A stretch of DNA of 60,000 bases from Adiantum capillus-veneris (Eukaryota; Streptophyta; Polypodiopsida; Polypodiales; Pteridaceae). The stretch covers positions 60,592,119 to 60,652,118 of the forward strand of contig CM043952.1 in assembly GCA_014529385.2 (NCBI GenBank), given 5' to 3'. Below, in pieces: positions 11,195 to 22,231 of this stretch. How positions within the stretch are numbered: the first letter of the stretch is position 1; every line of letters starts with the position of its first letter. The position numbers were made by a program, and so were the translations under genes. The notes under the pieces were generated by a model, which was not told the DNA's origin, did no database searches, and saw only the letters and a list, made by a program, of their open reading frames with translations.

Positions 11195-11390
11195 CGTCCC
11201 TGCTTGTGAGAACATACCTAGAGCATACGTACCTGGAGTGGATGCAACGACCATTAAATACAATGGCCCAATGACGCATATATACAGAAATGGAAAAAAA
11301 GCCACATGAATATAATGTATATTATAAAACAGAGCAAAATTATTCAAATACAATATTTATGGCATTAAGAGGTCTCTCTCTCTCATCCTC

Positions 11391-13747
11391 TCAAAGCTCA
11401 GCATCACTTCCTATATCTATATAGAGCTCTCCGTTTAAAGAGATGTCCTCCGTTTCATTTTGTAGATCCTCTGCATACACCCCATAGAGAGTAGCAACTT
11501 GATGCTCGTCTGGCACCACCTCAGTGGCTTCTGATTGAGCATCTTCTCCGATCTCCTCCATTGATGCCGCTGTGATTGGCACATGATAGCCTTCATACAT
11601 CCATGCACTACGAGGGGCTACCTCTATGACGTACCACCAGTTTAATGCAGACTTTGTAGGATGAAATATCACCTGCCAGAGCCACATAACTTACATGAGA
11701 GCTTCCAAGCACATAAATTCTAAAATTGGATGTTAACTATTAACTATTTACACAATTTTCACTATGATATATTCCACTATGAACATACCTAACACATTTT
11801 ATGCCAGTCGTGTGACTTCAAACCAGTAAGCTTTCCTTCTTTAGTAAAACACGTTCGAAGCGAGTGTATTATGCCAGTGGGGGTCCGCACAAATCGAATG
11901 GTCTCTTTTACTTTGCATTCTTGGGCTCCATTGAAAATCCATGGCGCTTTAGGGAGTTTTATCGATTCATCGGATGCTGTCTGCGGCCAATATTGCTCCA
12001 TACGATCCACATTGCTAAGGTCAACCCTGGCTCCCAAAGTATCTTTCTTGCCGGTCAGATGGTCACATAGCAGATTACCCACATTCTTGAATATGTGCAT
12101 CGGATCGAGCAAGTGATTGATCATGAGTCGGGGCCAATATGGTAACTCGTACCATAGAGAGAGTCTCTTCATCCCTGGGGGCAAACCCTCATCACACATA
12201 TCCTTCTGCTCTAACCATGCTTGTGCATACATCCTCAGTGGCTCTCTTTACAAAAAACCGTCGAGTAACATATGATTCTCTGGAAGATACGCTTGATGAC
12301 CTTTGTAGATTTGCTTCTTCAATGAGGGCGCCAGACGTGCATTCAATCTAGGTCCACATGTGAAACATGCTTTGTATCCACTTGTTTAAGGCCCTGCATG
12401 TATACACATGATAATAGATAATCTTGAGAAAAACCAAGATTTACAGTGTTTGAGTTTAAGTGTAAATCACCCGAGCATTATGTTAGTGCGGGATAGTCAT
12501 GCATGGTCCACATTAGAATGCCTCTGATCAAAGCATTCTGTCGACCTGTGTGTCGGCTCATATCCACCACTTCTATGCCAATCCACAATTGTTGTAGCTC
12601 TTCCAATAGTGGACAAAGATACACATCCATATTCTTCACTTTATACTGCCCCGACACAATCAAGCTTAGCCATAGGTGCCCTTTCTTCGTAGTCAACCAC
12701 GGAAGAATTTTGTAGTTGATGATGACAACAGGCCATACACTGTAAGATGTTGATCTTTGACCAAATGGATCTACGCCATCCATGGCCAGGTCTAGGCGCA
12801 AATTTTGAGCTTCCGTGGCAAAATCCGATCATGTTGCATCTATATGTTTCCAAGCTGCACAATATGTAGGAATCCGTAGCACACCATCCGAAGATTTATT
12901 CTCCTCATGCCATGATGCTAGGGCGGCCATGGACTTACATTCGAAGAAATGCTTGGTACGAGGAAGGAGAGGAAAATGTCGCAAAAACTTTTGTGGAATT
13001 TTTGTTCCGTGGAGATCTACTCAATATCTCTCGGAATCACATTTCGGACACTTCTCCATGTCTATGTATTCCCCTCTGAAAAGAATGTAGTCGTTAGGAC
13101 AAGCGTGGATCGAACTGTAATCCATCCCCAAGTTTTGCAAGTTCTTTCTTGCTTCCTCTCTGAAATTTGGCATCACATTATTAGCTGGCAGTATGTGCTC
13201 TTTGAGCAATCTCCACAACAAAAAAAATACTGTACAATTGTGTAAAAATCTATCAGATCTTTATACATCTAGAGAATTTTATTAAAGTAAACACATTGTT
13301 GCCGATCACCTGAAAAGTGTTGTGATGCTAGTGTCACTCCATCCAAACTTTGTCTGCATGTTGAGAAGAATCAGGAGCGCCTTCAATCTAGACACACGTG
13401 CTCCATCATACTATGGCGTATCGGCTTCACTTTTCATATCATCATAGATAAGCCTTTTTGAATCCATGATCGTCTCGATCATTTCATCAATCTCGGGCTC
13501 AAACATTGCCTCATTGGGAATGTGGTCGGCATGATCATCCCCCGAGCTGCTAGTGGCTACATCTTGTGGCCTCACATATGCTGCTTGACCAAAGCACCTG
13601 CGAGCACGTCTATTGGGTTGCAAGATTGCTGCCTGGTGGCCAACGTCAAAGTCCGACGAGTTATAATTGGTAACAACTCGATCTATAATAGATGGATCGA
13701 ACTCGCCAAATTTGCAATTGTGCTGCAAAGAAATGCGTCTTGTCTAT
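11391..13747 (-). pseudogene. tnp2-like CACTA transposase, central and C-terminal part
   Basis: Minus-strand pieces in order: 13728-13411 (acidic, reaches M-E-Q-H type linker), 13221-13021 with I-H-A-C-P-N-D-Y-I-L-F-R and C-P-K-C-D-S-E-R-Y, 13015-12478 with M-D-G-V-D-P-F-G, S-Y-S-V-W-P-V and M-D-V-Y-L-C-P-L-L-E-E-L, 12300-11789 with L-P-E-N-H-M-L, Y-E-L-P-Y-W and L-D-P-M-H-I-F-K-N-V, and 11687-11391 with W-Y-V-I-E-V-A-P-R-S at the C-terminus. These are hallmarks of the tnp2 transposase family. Some gaps are probably introns. A TGA near 12833 and stops near 12350 and 12250 look like real lesions. The N-terminus is cut off by the copia remnant at 13748. Confidence 0.9.
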
Positions 13748-14461
13748 TGTTAAGTATGGAGCCTGATTTAACCTTGTAATTTTCTGTGGTAAAAGCACAC
13801 ATTTGTAAGGCCCCCATTATGAGGAGAAGCCATCATGCGTGAAGGAAAATCACTCACTAGAAACCAAAATTTTCACGGACAAGAATCAGGGGCCGGAATA
13901 TTATGGCCGGACGGCGGCCGGAAAGTGGTTGGAAAACAACCGGTCGGTTGGCCGGTCGCCAGTAGTCAATGGCCGATGGCCGGTGGTCGAAAGTCAATGG
14001 CTGGTGGCCGGTGGTCGGAAGTCAATGGCCGGTGGCCGAATTCAAAAGCGGACTTGTCTTCTCAAGGGCGGCCACACATGGGCGGATTGGAGGGTCCGAT
14101 TTGGACTTATTCGCACAAGGGCGGCTACAGATGGCTGCCTCTCATAAGAGAGGGCAACCCTTTTGGCCTATAAAAGGAGGCCATTTCTACACACATTTCA
14201 TAGTGTGAAGTTGATGCAACAAGGTGAGTGTGAGGTGGTGAGAGTGAAGCAAGGCGGGAGCTCCATTAAGGGTATAATCCCTTTGTAAACTACTTCTTCT
14301 TTTGAAGTGCTAAAGCCATTGAGTGGCTGCTTTCCCGTGGACGTAGCCCACATTGGGTGAACCACGTATATCATGTGTACTCTCTCTCTCTCTCTCTCTA
14401 CTCTATAATCTCTTGTGTGTGAAATTTCTCTCTCTCCATGAAGTAATCTACTCAAAAATCT
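13748..14461 (+). repeat. Left LTR of copia remnant (3' truncated)
   Basis: Starts TGTTAAGTATGG and includes a GC-rich minisatellite of GGCCGGTGGTCG/GAAGTCAATGG-type units at about 13935-14040, a TATA box (TATAAAA, 14169-14175), a CT-repeat, and ends short at CAAAAATCT. The last part of the LTR, present in the other two copies (ending TCCTAACA), is deleted. Shortly after the TATA box there is AAGGTGAGTG, which matches a splice donor. Confidence 0.95.
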
Positions 14462-14940
14462 GATATTTTTCTAGAAGGGTATGTTGATGCAGATATGGCA
14501 GGTGACAAAGATACTCGAAGGAGCACTACTGGCTATGTGTTCATGGTTGGAGGCACAACAGTAAGCTGGGATTCAAAGCTGAAAAAAGTGGTTTCACTTT
14601 CTACCACAGAAGCAGAGTATGTAGCAATGACGGAGGCAAGCAAAGAAATTCTGTGGCTTCACAGATTCTTAGAAGAGCTTGGATTCAAACTAGACAATTG
14701 TGTCTTGTACAGTGATAGCCAAAGCGCTATCCATCTTGCGAAGAACTCAACCTTTCATTCAAGGACAAAGCACATTGAGGTGAGATATCACTTCATACGC
14801 ACTCTTTTGGAAGAGGGACAGCTAAAGCTAGGAAAGGTGCATACAAGTGAAAATCCTGCAGACATGTTTACAAAGGTGGTCAACAAGGAGAAGGTGAGTT
14901 TTTGCTCATCTTCAATTGGCATTCAAAGATAAGAAGCCAG
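14462..14940 (+). pseudogene. Copia RNase H fragment
   Basis: The open frame around 14484-14930 reads [47 protein letters not shown] and [12 protein letters not shown]. This is the Ty1/copia RNase H with catalytic Asp, Glu and Asp all present, and the usual C-terminal end of copia pol. It has no RT attached and no start of its own. A purine tract (AAGTGGGAGA, 14982-14991) follows and abuts the right LTR. Confidence 0.95.
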
Positions 14941-14992
14941 AATGGAAAGCAGTCACAGGTTTGGTTTGGAGATCAGTCTCTAAGTGGGAGAT

Positions 14993-15715
14993 TGTTAAGT
15001 ATGGAGCCTGATTTACCCTTGTAATTTTCTATGGTAAAAGCGCACATTTGTAAGGCCCCCATTATGAGGAGAAGCCATCATGCGTGAAGGAAAATCACTC
15101 ACCGGAAACCAAAATTTTCACGAACAAGAATCAGGGGCCGGAATATTATGGCTGGACGGCGGCCAGAAAGTGGTCAAAAAACAACCGGTCGGTTGGCCCG
15201 TCGCCGGTAGTCAATGGCCGATGGCCGGTGGCCGAATTCAATGGCTGGTGGCTGAATTCAAAAGCGGACTTGTCTTCTCAAGGGCGGCCACACATGGGCG
15301 GATTGGAGGGTCCGATTTGGACTTATTCCCAGAAGGGCGGCTACACATGGCTGCCTCTCATAAGAGAGGGCAGCCCTTTTGGCCTATAAAAGGAGGCCAT
15401 TTCTACACACATTTCATAGTGTGAAGTTGATGCAACAAGGTGAGTGTGAGGTGGTGAGAGTGAAGCAAGGCAGGAGATCCATTAAGGGTATAATCCCTTT
15501 GTAAACTACTTCTTCTTTTGAAGTGCTAAAGCCATTGAGTGGCTGCTTTCCCGTGGACGTAGCCCACATTGGGTGAACCACGTATATCGTGTGTACTCTC
15601 TCTCTCTCTCTCTCTCTCTCTACTCTATAATCTCTTGTGTGTGTAATCTCTCTCTCTCTCTCTCCATTAAGTAATCTACTCAAAAATCTATTTAGCTACG
15701 TCTTATTTCCTAACA
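14993..15715 (+). repeat. Right LTR of copia remnant
   Basis: A complete 723-bp LTR from TGTTAAGTATGG to TCCTAACA, preceded by the polypurine tract. It carries a TATA box at 15385-15391 and two CT-repeats (about 15597-15621 and 15647-15662). The minisatellite block (about 15185-15250) is shorter than in the other two LTR copies. Confidence 0.97.
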
Positions 15716-15850
15716 GTCTGTCACCGCACAACATGCTTGCATTGATTACAAGGACATAAGATCCTTGTTAAGAGATAGGTGTTTCGGCTGGACGGCCCCA
15801 CATCCTTGTTACTACTCGAAATGAGGGTAAAAACCTTATAACTTGGACAA
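15716..15850 (-). pseudogene. tnp2-like N-terminal fragment (transposase-associated domain)
   Basis: Immediately right of the copia remnant, the minus strand reads I-L-C-P-C-N-Q-C-K-H-V-V-R, the Cys-rich core of the N-terminal domain commonly found ahead of tnp2 transposases. It is separated from the rest of the gene only by the copia insertion. The start codon and upstream exon were not identified. Confidence 0.7.
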
Positions 15851-16543
15851 CAAATTTAATCTTCTATTGGTATTCTCCATCTTTTATCTCTCTCTCTCTC
15901 TCTCTCTCTTTGTTCACACTGTAAACTACCTCACATTCTGTAGTCATCTCCAATCCCCGCACACCTTGTTCTAGAGGTGCACGAAGATCATAATCAATGG
16001 GTTATAATTTCGTTTTTATTGGTCAATGCCTATATTTGTGGATACAAGAAATCTACACACCCACGTCTACATGATAGTGCATGTAGTGGACAAAACCCTT
16101 TTGCCTCTTCTCTAGTTGTAGCATTTCACAACATCTTAACATCTTTTCACAGTAGATCTTTGTTCGAGGGATTACTTAACACATTACGTGTTGGCCTCCA
16201 ATCTAAGTATCATGACGTTGAAAGCTTTCTAGCTTAAGGTCGCATCAGTAGAGAGGAAGAGAGGGATCACCGTTTGTCTAACTCTAATTTTTTTACTGTA
16301 ATTTCAAAGGTAGACTCTAATATAAAAACTCAATCCAAAATCTAATCTTAAATCTAACCTAATTGAACATGTGGTGATTCGCAGGGTAAAAGACATACCA
16401 ATGGGGCTACTAGCTGCGTAGATGTGAATGTGCCTCACTTTATAACACAATTTTAAAAATTTTAAATTCGTCGTTTGCTCTTGTGCTCTCTCTCTCTCTC
16501 TCTCTCTCTCTAAATTTAATCTTCTATTGGCATCCTCCGTCTT

Positions 16544-16586
<43 letters not shown>

Positions 16587-16611
16587 GAAAAAGGTAGTCC
16601 ACCGAACATAA
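15851..16611. other. Non-coding CACTA interior with CT microsatellites
   Basis: About 760 bp with CT tracts at about 15888-15908, 16486-16512 and 16547-16585. A short + strand frame at 15977-16237 has no recognisable family and no support. Probably the 5' region of the tnp2-like gene. Confidence 0.5.
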
Positions 16612-16862
16612 ATCTAGATCTAATTTAATCTTAAACTAAAAAAAAACCTAAATCTAATTTAATCTAATGTAAATCTAAATCTAACGTAAATAAACCTAGA
16701 TCTAATCTAACTCAAAATAAACCTAAATCTAATCTAATCTAAGTTAACCTAAATAAACCTAAATCTAATCTAAACGTAAATCCATATCTAACCTAATCTT
16801 AAAATCAACATAAACATAAATCTAAATGTAATTTAACCTAATCTAATTTAAATTTTAACATA
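16612..16862. repeat. Degenerate CTAAATCTAA array (telomere-like)
   Basis: About 250 bp made of variants of CTAAACCTAAATCTAATCTAA. The unit is related to but not identical with the plant telomere repeat CCCTAAA. Two perfect telomere-type units also occur in the tnpA intron region (CCCTAAACCCTAAA near 9696). It is more likely slippage-generated satellite than a former chromosome end. Confidence 0.75.
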
Positions 16863-16980
16863 ATCTCTCTCTCTCTCTCTCTTTTTGTATTCTCCCCTTA
16901 CCTCTCTCTTTTGTCTTCTCCCCCCCTCTCCCTCTCTCTCTTTGGTTTTTTATTCTCTCTCTCTTTCTCTTTGTTCAACA

Positions 16981-17420
16981 GTCTTGAGTTTAACTCCTCA
17001 TCGGTTAGATCTTTAAGGTCTCTTGGGATAGTTTCCTACGATGTTAAAACTGTCTTCTTCTCGGGTGTGTGTGTGTGTGTACCAATAAAAAGAGAAAAAT
17101 GGTATTACCTTTTTATCACCCAAGTGTGGTAGATTGGTTATGCCATTTCCCTCTTGAATAAAAAGTCTTGAGTTCAACTCCTCGTTGGCTAGATCTTGAA
17201 GGTCTCTTGGGATAGTTTCCTACGACATTAAAACTCTCTTCTTCTCGGGTGTGTGCGTGTGCCAATAAAAAGAGGAAAATGGTATAGCTTTTCTATCACC
17301 CAAGTGTGGTAGATTGGTTATGCCATTTCCCTCTTGAATTATAGGTCTCGAGTTCAACTCCTCGTCTAGATCTTTAAGGTCTCTTGGGATAGTTTCCTAC
17401 GACATTAAAACTCTCTTCTT
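16981..17420 (+). repeat. 180-bp tandem repeat with tRNA-like A and B boxes (SINE-like)
   Basis: Units start near 16981, 17165 and 17345 (periods 184 and 180 bp). The unit contains TGGTAGATTGG (17127-17137 and 17307-17317), 9 of 11 positions of an A box, and AGTTCAACTCC (17171-17181 and 17351-17361), 9 of 11 of a B box, 33 bp apart, as in tRNA-type polymerase III promoters. A diverged single copy lies at about 46280-46440. This fits a tRNA-derived SINE that became tandemly arrayed in the CACTA. Confidence 0.6.
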
Positions 17421-17454
17421 CTTCTCTCTTCTCTCTCTCTCTCTTTGTTTTATA

Positions 17455-17496
<42 letters not shown>

Positions 17497-17760
17497 CCTC
17501 TCTCAATGTGTGTGTATGCATTCTTTGTTTATGCATGTGTGTGTGTGTTTTATTTATGCATGTGCTCTCTCTCTCTCTCTCTCTCTAAAACACAATGTGT
17601 GTGTGTGAGAGAGAGAGAGAGGGAGAGAGAGAAAGAGGGTAAGGGAACATGAGAGAGAGGAGAGGGAAGGAGCATACCTGGCTCTCCTTCCTCTCCTCGT
17701 GTATGTGTGTGTGTGTGTGTATGTGTGGAGAAGAAAGAGAGAGAGAGAGGGAGAGTGCGG
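17421..17760. repeat. CT, GT and GA microsatellite cluster
   Basis: Alternating CT runs (about 17430-17450, 17457-17492, 17567-17586), GT runs (17533-17546, 17597-17606, 17701-17720) and GA runs (17607-17665, 17732-17756). No coding content. Confidence 0.9.
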
Positions 17761-17839
17761 GTTACCTCTTTGCTTGCTTGAGCGCCGAAAACTCAGATCT
17801 GAGATGTGAGTTTTCGTGCGCTCTAGGTTTATTTTTTAC

Positions 17840-17974
17840 CCATGTTGATGTTGCTATGGGCGTTGCTATGAGTGTCGCTATGTTACAAATAAACTAGCGA
17901 TGCTCATAGCAATGACCATAGCGACGCCGTGAATTTTCACTTTTAAGCGTTGTATTGAAGTACCTCTTGTAGTG
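17840..17974 (+). repeat. CACTA 3' subterminal and terminal repeats
   Basis: About seven copies of GTTGCTATG/CATAGCGACG-type units in both orientations precede the terminal ACCTCTTGTAGTG. They match the motif at the 5' end, confirming both ends belong to one element. Confidence 0.9.
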
Positions 17975-18107
17975 TCCCAAGACTAGTATGCCTGCTTGGT
18001 ATGACTCTTTCTTGTGATTGGCTAGGCCTAAGGGGTCCAATGAGCTTGCATAAGATAGAAGGGGAGTCTACCAAAGCAAATAGGGCGCATGCTTGAGGGG
18101 TATGCTC

Positions 18108-18140
<33 letters not shown>

Positions 18141-18430
18141 ACCCCACACACACACACACACACACTGATTGTGTATTATGCAAAGTGCAAGAGCTCCCTC
18201 TCCTTATCCAAGCAAGTAGAGAGGTTGAGAGCCTACAACAACACTCTTGGCTATGGAATGAAAATCCAACCAAGAGCCATGCTTCGATGCTTAAGCTTGC
18301 CATCTTCTCCATCTTCATTACTATGCTTTCATGTATGATAGCAAGAAGGATGATGATAAGCGAGGAACTAGTTCTTTCTCCTATATGAAGTCTTTCTTCT
18401 TCCTCTTCCCTACCCTCTTTCCCTGATAGC
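17975..18430 (+). repeat. Probable continuation of chromovirus 3' LTR
   Basis: Starts with the right TCC duplication and continues the LTR sequence broken at 8731. It contains a 32-bp C homopolymer (18109-18140) followed by (CA)n (18146-18165), and a region with no coding content. The LTR end was not located; no CA end with a duplication could be verified. Confidence 0.4.
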
Positions 18431-18441
18431 TTTCTCCAGCT

Positions 18442-18835
18442 TCAAAGGTGTTTGAGGTCTTGGGACTGAGGCTTGGGATAGTTAATGCTTTCCACAAAGT
18501 TTATGTTATGCTCATGATGCATGAAGATTTCCATCTTCATTGCATCACCTAGGTCACAAGGAGCATAAAGATTGTATTGTGACAAGTCTCTCTTGATGGG
18601 AGAAACTATAATACAAATGCCTATTGGAGGGGGGACCAACTCCACATAAATTGGGTCCTCAACTATTGTCATGTTCTCTAAACTCTGTCTCTTGCAAAAG
18701 TATTGTTCATGCCAAGTTAATTAAATGCTATGTTTATGTTGCTACCATCAATTATGTTCACCTGCTATGCTCACAAAAGTAGTTTCACAAAAGTACTCTC
18801 TCTAATTTTTTCTACTCTCAAGTTAGTAGGCCAAT
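18442..18835 (-). other. Unassigned stretch with a short minus-strand frame
   Basis: The minus strand is open from 18672 to 18442 (76 aa, with V-P-P-P-I-G-I-C-I-I-V and N-F-V-E-S-I-N-Y-P). I do not recognise it. It follows the accessory-ORF fragment at 18836-19690 in the same direction, but does not match the corresponding part of the other copies, so a junction probably lies near 18836. Confidence 0.3.
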
Positions 18836-19690
18836 TCCATTACAAACTTCCTCTTTGAACTTGTTCGGGCTGTAGTCTGAGTAGATATGGACTTGGTAGC
18901 CTCTTTTTTGCTTCCCTCTTCCAAATACCAAATCTCGCCCTTCAGGGAGGATGCTTCATGCAAATTTTGAGCAACACCAATAGCTTGGTATGCAATTGTG
19001 CTAAGTATCTCTAGAGCTTCTAGATAAATTAGCTTTGTCTGTTTCTTCTTCTTGGTTAGGAGCTCCAAGATATACTGGACATGGTCAATCTTTATTGGTT
19101 GGGTCTATTGGTAGGCCCATGTATATGTTGTAGCTATCGTATGCTTTGGCATTGTATAACAACTTGGGATCTTGTTGTCAATGTGGAAGAATTGCCCAGC
19201 TTTGCCACATATCATATATGTAAATGTAGCTGGTTTACCTTTTTGTGCAAAGACTTTAAGTTTCAAGTATTTTTTGCCTTTTATTGGATCACCTTCATCT
19301 ACTGACAGATGTAGAGATTCAAAGAACAGTTCTAAGGCGATCCACACTTGAACTTTATCACTCTAATGTGGTAATCGCACTCCTGTCATCTTTTGTGATG
19401 ATGGTATAGAGCTCATGAGCTCTTTGAATTGAGTAGATCCATCTTCTTGAGTGCATCTTTGATTGGAAAATTTCTTGCAAGATTGTACAATTCCCTTGGT
19501 ATCATGTGTAGCATCACCATGTTATTGTTGGAATCTCTGTATATAGCTTCGTAGACAGATGCACCCTCCAATTCCACTCTTTCCTTCTCAAGGTATGTTG
19601 ATGCTTCTCAAAGGGAGTCTTTACGGATTGCAAATGCGGGTATTTGCTTCTACTTCTTCTTGTGACTCCACTTCTTTGGATTGCCTTTGG
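18836..19690 (-). pseudogene. Accessory ORF (aORF) copy B, N-terminal half, degenerate
   Basis: The minus strand matches the N-terminal domain of the 951-aa protein at 23723-26578: M-I-P-R-E-L-Y-N-L-A-R here against M-I-P-Q-E-L-V-D-Y-S-R there, then Y-T-M-P-K-H-T-I-A-T-T-Y-T-W-A against Y-T-T-P-P-H-A-I-A-T-T-I-T-W-A, then A-L-E-I-L-S-T-I-A-Y-Q-A-I-G against G-A-E-I-L-T-R-I-A-Y-E-A-I-G. Stops at several points and a frameshift near 19370 inactivate it. It shares the extra segment F-T-Y-M-I-C-G with copy D, so B and D belong to one subfamily. The coiled-coil half is missing. Confidence 0.8.
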
Positions 19691-20689
19691 TTTTATGCTT
19701 CATAGTTCTTATAAAAATTTATTGCAATTCACCCCAAGCATATTTTGGTCTTGTCCGTTGTTGGTCTTGCTCAAAACACTTCTATGAACTGTGCAAAATT
19801 TGTAAAAATTGAAAAAATAATTTCTTTCATGCAAGATGAGGAAAAAATTGCATTTTCCCCCAGTTGTGATGGATAGCAAGATTTTTTGGACATTGACTTC
19901 ACAAGCTTGATGTGTATGGTAAAAAAAGGCCTTGGTGTGAAAATAGTGACAAGTGGGTGAGTGGGTTGGTTTGAGAGTAAGATTTCAGTCTTGACCACAA
20001 AATCTTTAAGCTCCACACACAAGGTTTGGTGTTTTTTGGGGTTTTGACCTCATACAAGTGGTCTACAAGCTCTTGTCATCATGGTTTCCAAGGTGAAAAC
20101 CAAGTTTGAATCATGGTTTCACTTTGTAGGAAAAAAACATGTTTTGGCCTCATAGAGGTGGTCTACAATGTCATCATGGTTGCACTCTGTAGTAGGAAAA
20201 AATTTGCATTTTTTTTCAAATTTTCAGCTTTGATGAGTTTGCTGGCTTTTGGCCATGTTTATCATGATGCTGTAAGGTTATGGAGCCACTTGTATAAAGA
20301 TAATGATACATTATTCTAGATTTAGGCTATTTTGAGACTCTCAAAAAGGTGAAAATTCAAAAATTATGGAAACATTATCCATCCAATGCATGTGGATTTG
20401 CTTTTCATTGTGTTAAACAATTTGGTAATCATCAAAACTAGAGGTGCTTCCAGAAGTTCCAAGGAAAAAACGCGCTTTTTTCCTACTTAGCACAAAGAAG
20501 TAATTTCACATTCATGCAAACATTTAGGCATGTTCATATACTTCCTTTGACACTGTGTAAGGTGGTGGTTGTACTTTTGGAAGCTCAAAGAGATGCATAT
20601 AGAAAATTTTCTTTGGAAATGGCTCCAAAATTGGCAGAAGACCCTCTGCCGCTTCTTTTCACAATTGCATGTTCATATAACTCTTCTCA
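19691..20689. other. Non-coding stretch with one imperfect direct repeat
   Basis: AT-rich, no coding sequence recognised. Two imperfect copies of a unit containing CCTCATANAGGTGGTCTACAA and TCATCATGGTT lie about 100 bp apart (about 20040-20095 and 20140-20190). It lies upstream of aORF copy B, in the position where the better-preserved element has its palindrome repeats. Confidence 0.5.
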
Positions 20690-22231
20690 CTGACGTTGGA
20701 AAGGGGAACACACCCGGCACACAATCAACATGCCTCTCTATAGCCCAAGATATACACAAGACCCCAATCCACGAGAGTTCACCTTCAAAACTCACATGAC
20801 TCATAGGAAAACCACCGTTTGCACACAACCGCACACATACACTCAATGCAACAACACAAACAGAGCCCAATCACCCCGTACAACACGGTTTACAGCCTTC
20901 ACCACACACATAACCTCTCTCAATCCCTTTGTGCATAACAAACCATCGCGGGGGCACAACTACGGGCACACGCCTAGAAACACACACACACACGTGCAGA
21001 GAAGAGAAAGGGGAAGGGGGACTCGACACAAAGTACAACAATGATGGTTTCTTTAGGCACAAATCGACCATTTACAACACTATCTCCAAGCCAGTACACC
21101 CTCGACGAGCTCACATCACAATCTGCAGCCCTCTGGCTCCAGACAAGCATCACAACTCCATACGCTCATCACAACTCGATGCCCAATCGTGGAGCAAACT
21201 AGCCAAAAAGCCCTCTTGGAAAAAAGCCCCTTGGTCCTTTTGTACCACTTGCCAGGGAAAGAACCCTCACCATTTCGTGAGAACCTCCTCTTATAGGAGC
21301 CTTCTGAAACTTTTAAAAACAAAATGTTTTGTAGCTCATGAAAGCAATTGGAGCCCATGATAGTATTTTTTATGCATTGCCCACCACTTGACGCCCCTTA
21401 TTTAGCAAGCATTGCATGGTCGGGGCACTTGGCCAACTTTCCACCTCTATCTCCCTCTTTCACTGTGAGAAACACCCCCTAATGGTCTTGGGACCTCTCC
21501 TTCCACTTAGCACATGACACTACCCTTGAGGGGGGCACCGATGGTGGAGTCGTTGCTCCCCAGGGCCTCTCTCAAAAGTATTGGTGTGGGAATTGGCCCG
21601 TGATTGGCTGCCACATCACCACCTTCCTCATGTGGTGTTGCCACCCAAAACTAGGCTATGGCTGGCCACAAGCACCTCGCGCATCCACCCACATCCTCTT
21701 GTGATGCCTTTTAGTGAGTCTGCTGCCTCCGGGCCAAATACCCCATGCCTCCAAGCCTGAAACCCCATGTGGGTTCTTTGATGTTGCCATGTGGTACCTA
21801 CATGTGAGCGCCCCTCCAAGGTCCCTTGAACTTCAAAAGAAATAACCCCCCCCCCCCCCCCCCCCCAACTAATTGCCATCCTCTGCTCAATTTTATTATT
21901 CTTGGGCTGTTAAATGCCACCTAAATCTAGTAACCCCGACTTTGAACTTGTCAATATTTGTCACGTCTCAGTTTTGCCAGGCCCTCCAAACGAGGCCACC
22001 AAAAACTGTAAAAAACACCCGGCATTGCACTGCCATCATCTAGCATCAACTTTAACAAGCCATAACTATCTGTCCAGGTATCCAATTAACGAGAAGCCAC
22101 TTCCTGCTAGCTCTATCCAGTGCACAATACCCCTGCAAACTTCACCATTTTTCCAAAAACACAAGATGGCACATTGTCTAGAGCGGCCCAACTAGCTTAG
22201 AACCGGCCTGGATCAAATACTGGGCACTGGT
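20690..22231. repeat. Unclassified dispersed repeat R1, copy 1
   Basis: This stretch aligns with 53140-54740 over much of its length: both begin AAAGGGGAACACACCCGGCACACAA, share TGCCTCTCTA-AGCCCA, CATGTGGG/CACGTGGGTT blocks, and end with AGATGGCACA followed by CAAACCAGCT/CAACTAGCTTAGAA. It is C-rich on the + strand with no coding sequence recognised, and carries a 21-bp C run (21846-21866). A long (about 1.5 kb) non-coding repeat could be an LTR or a non-autonomous element; no TG...CA ends or target duplications were found. Confidence 0.65.

Larger units (their letters stand above)
13748..15715 (+). mobile_element. Internally deleted Ty1/copia element (LTR - RNase H - LTR) inside tnp2
   Basis: A left LTR (13748-14461), a stub of pol encoding RNase H (14462-14940), a polypurine tract and a right LTR (14993-15715) lie in order. 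Gag, protease, integrase and RT are deleted, the break joining the last 40 bp of the left LTR to the RNase H region. The LTRs match the 5' LTR of the copia element at 56492. Flanks (TCTAT left, GTCTG right) are not an exact 5-bp duplication, though GTCTAT and GTCTGT are similar. The tnp2 gene resumes on the right side. Confidence 0.9.

Noticed and set aside
13835-14208. Overlapping + strand frames in the copia LTR (also 15080-15424 and 56715-57005)
   Set aside because: They lie wholly within LTR sequence, follow the minisatellite, and differ between LTR copies.
16612-16862. Former telomere or chromosome end
   Set aside because: Units are too degenerate and lie inside a CACTA element with intact ends.
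17127-17181. Functional tRNA gene
   Set aside because: A and B boxes are imperfect and no acceptor stem or proper anticodon arm can be drawn; SINE-like is the more modest call.
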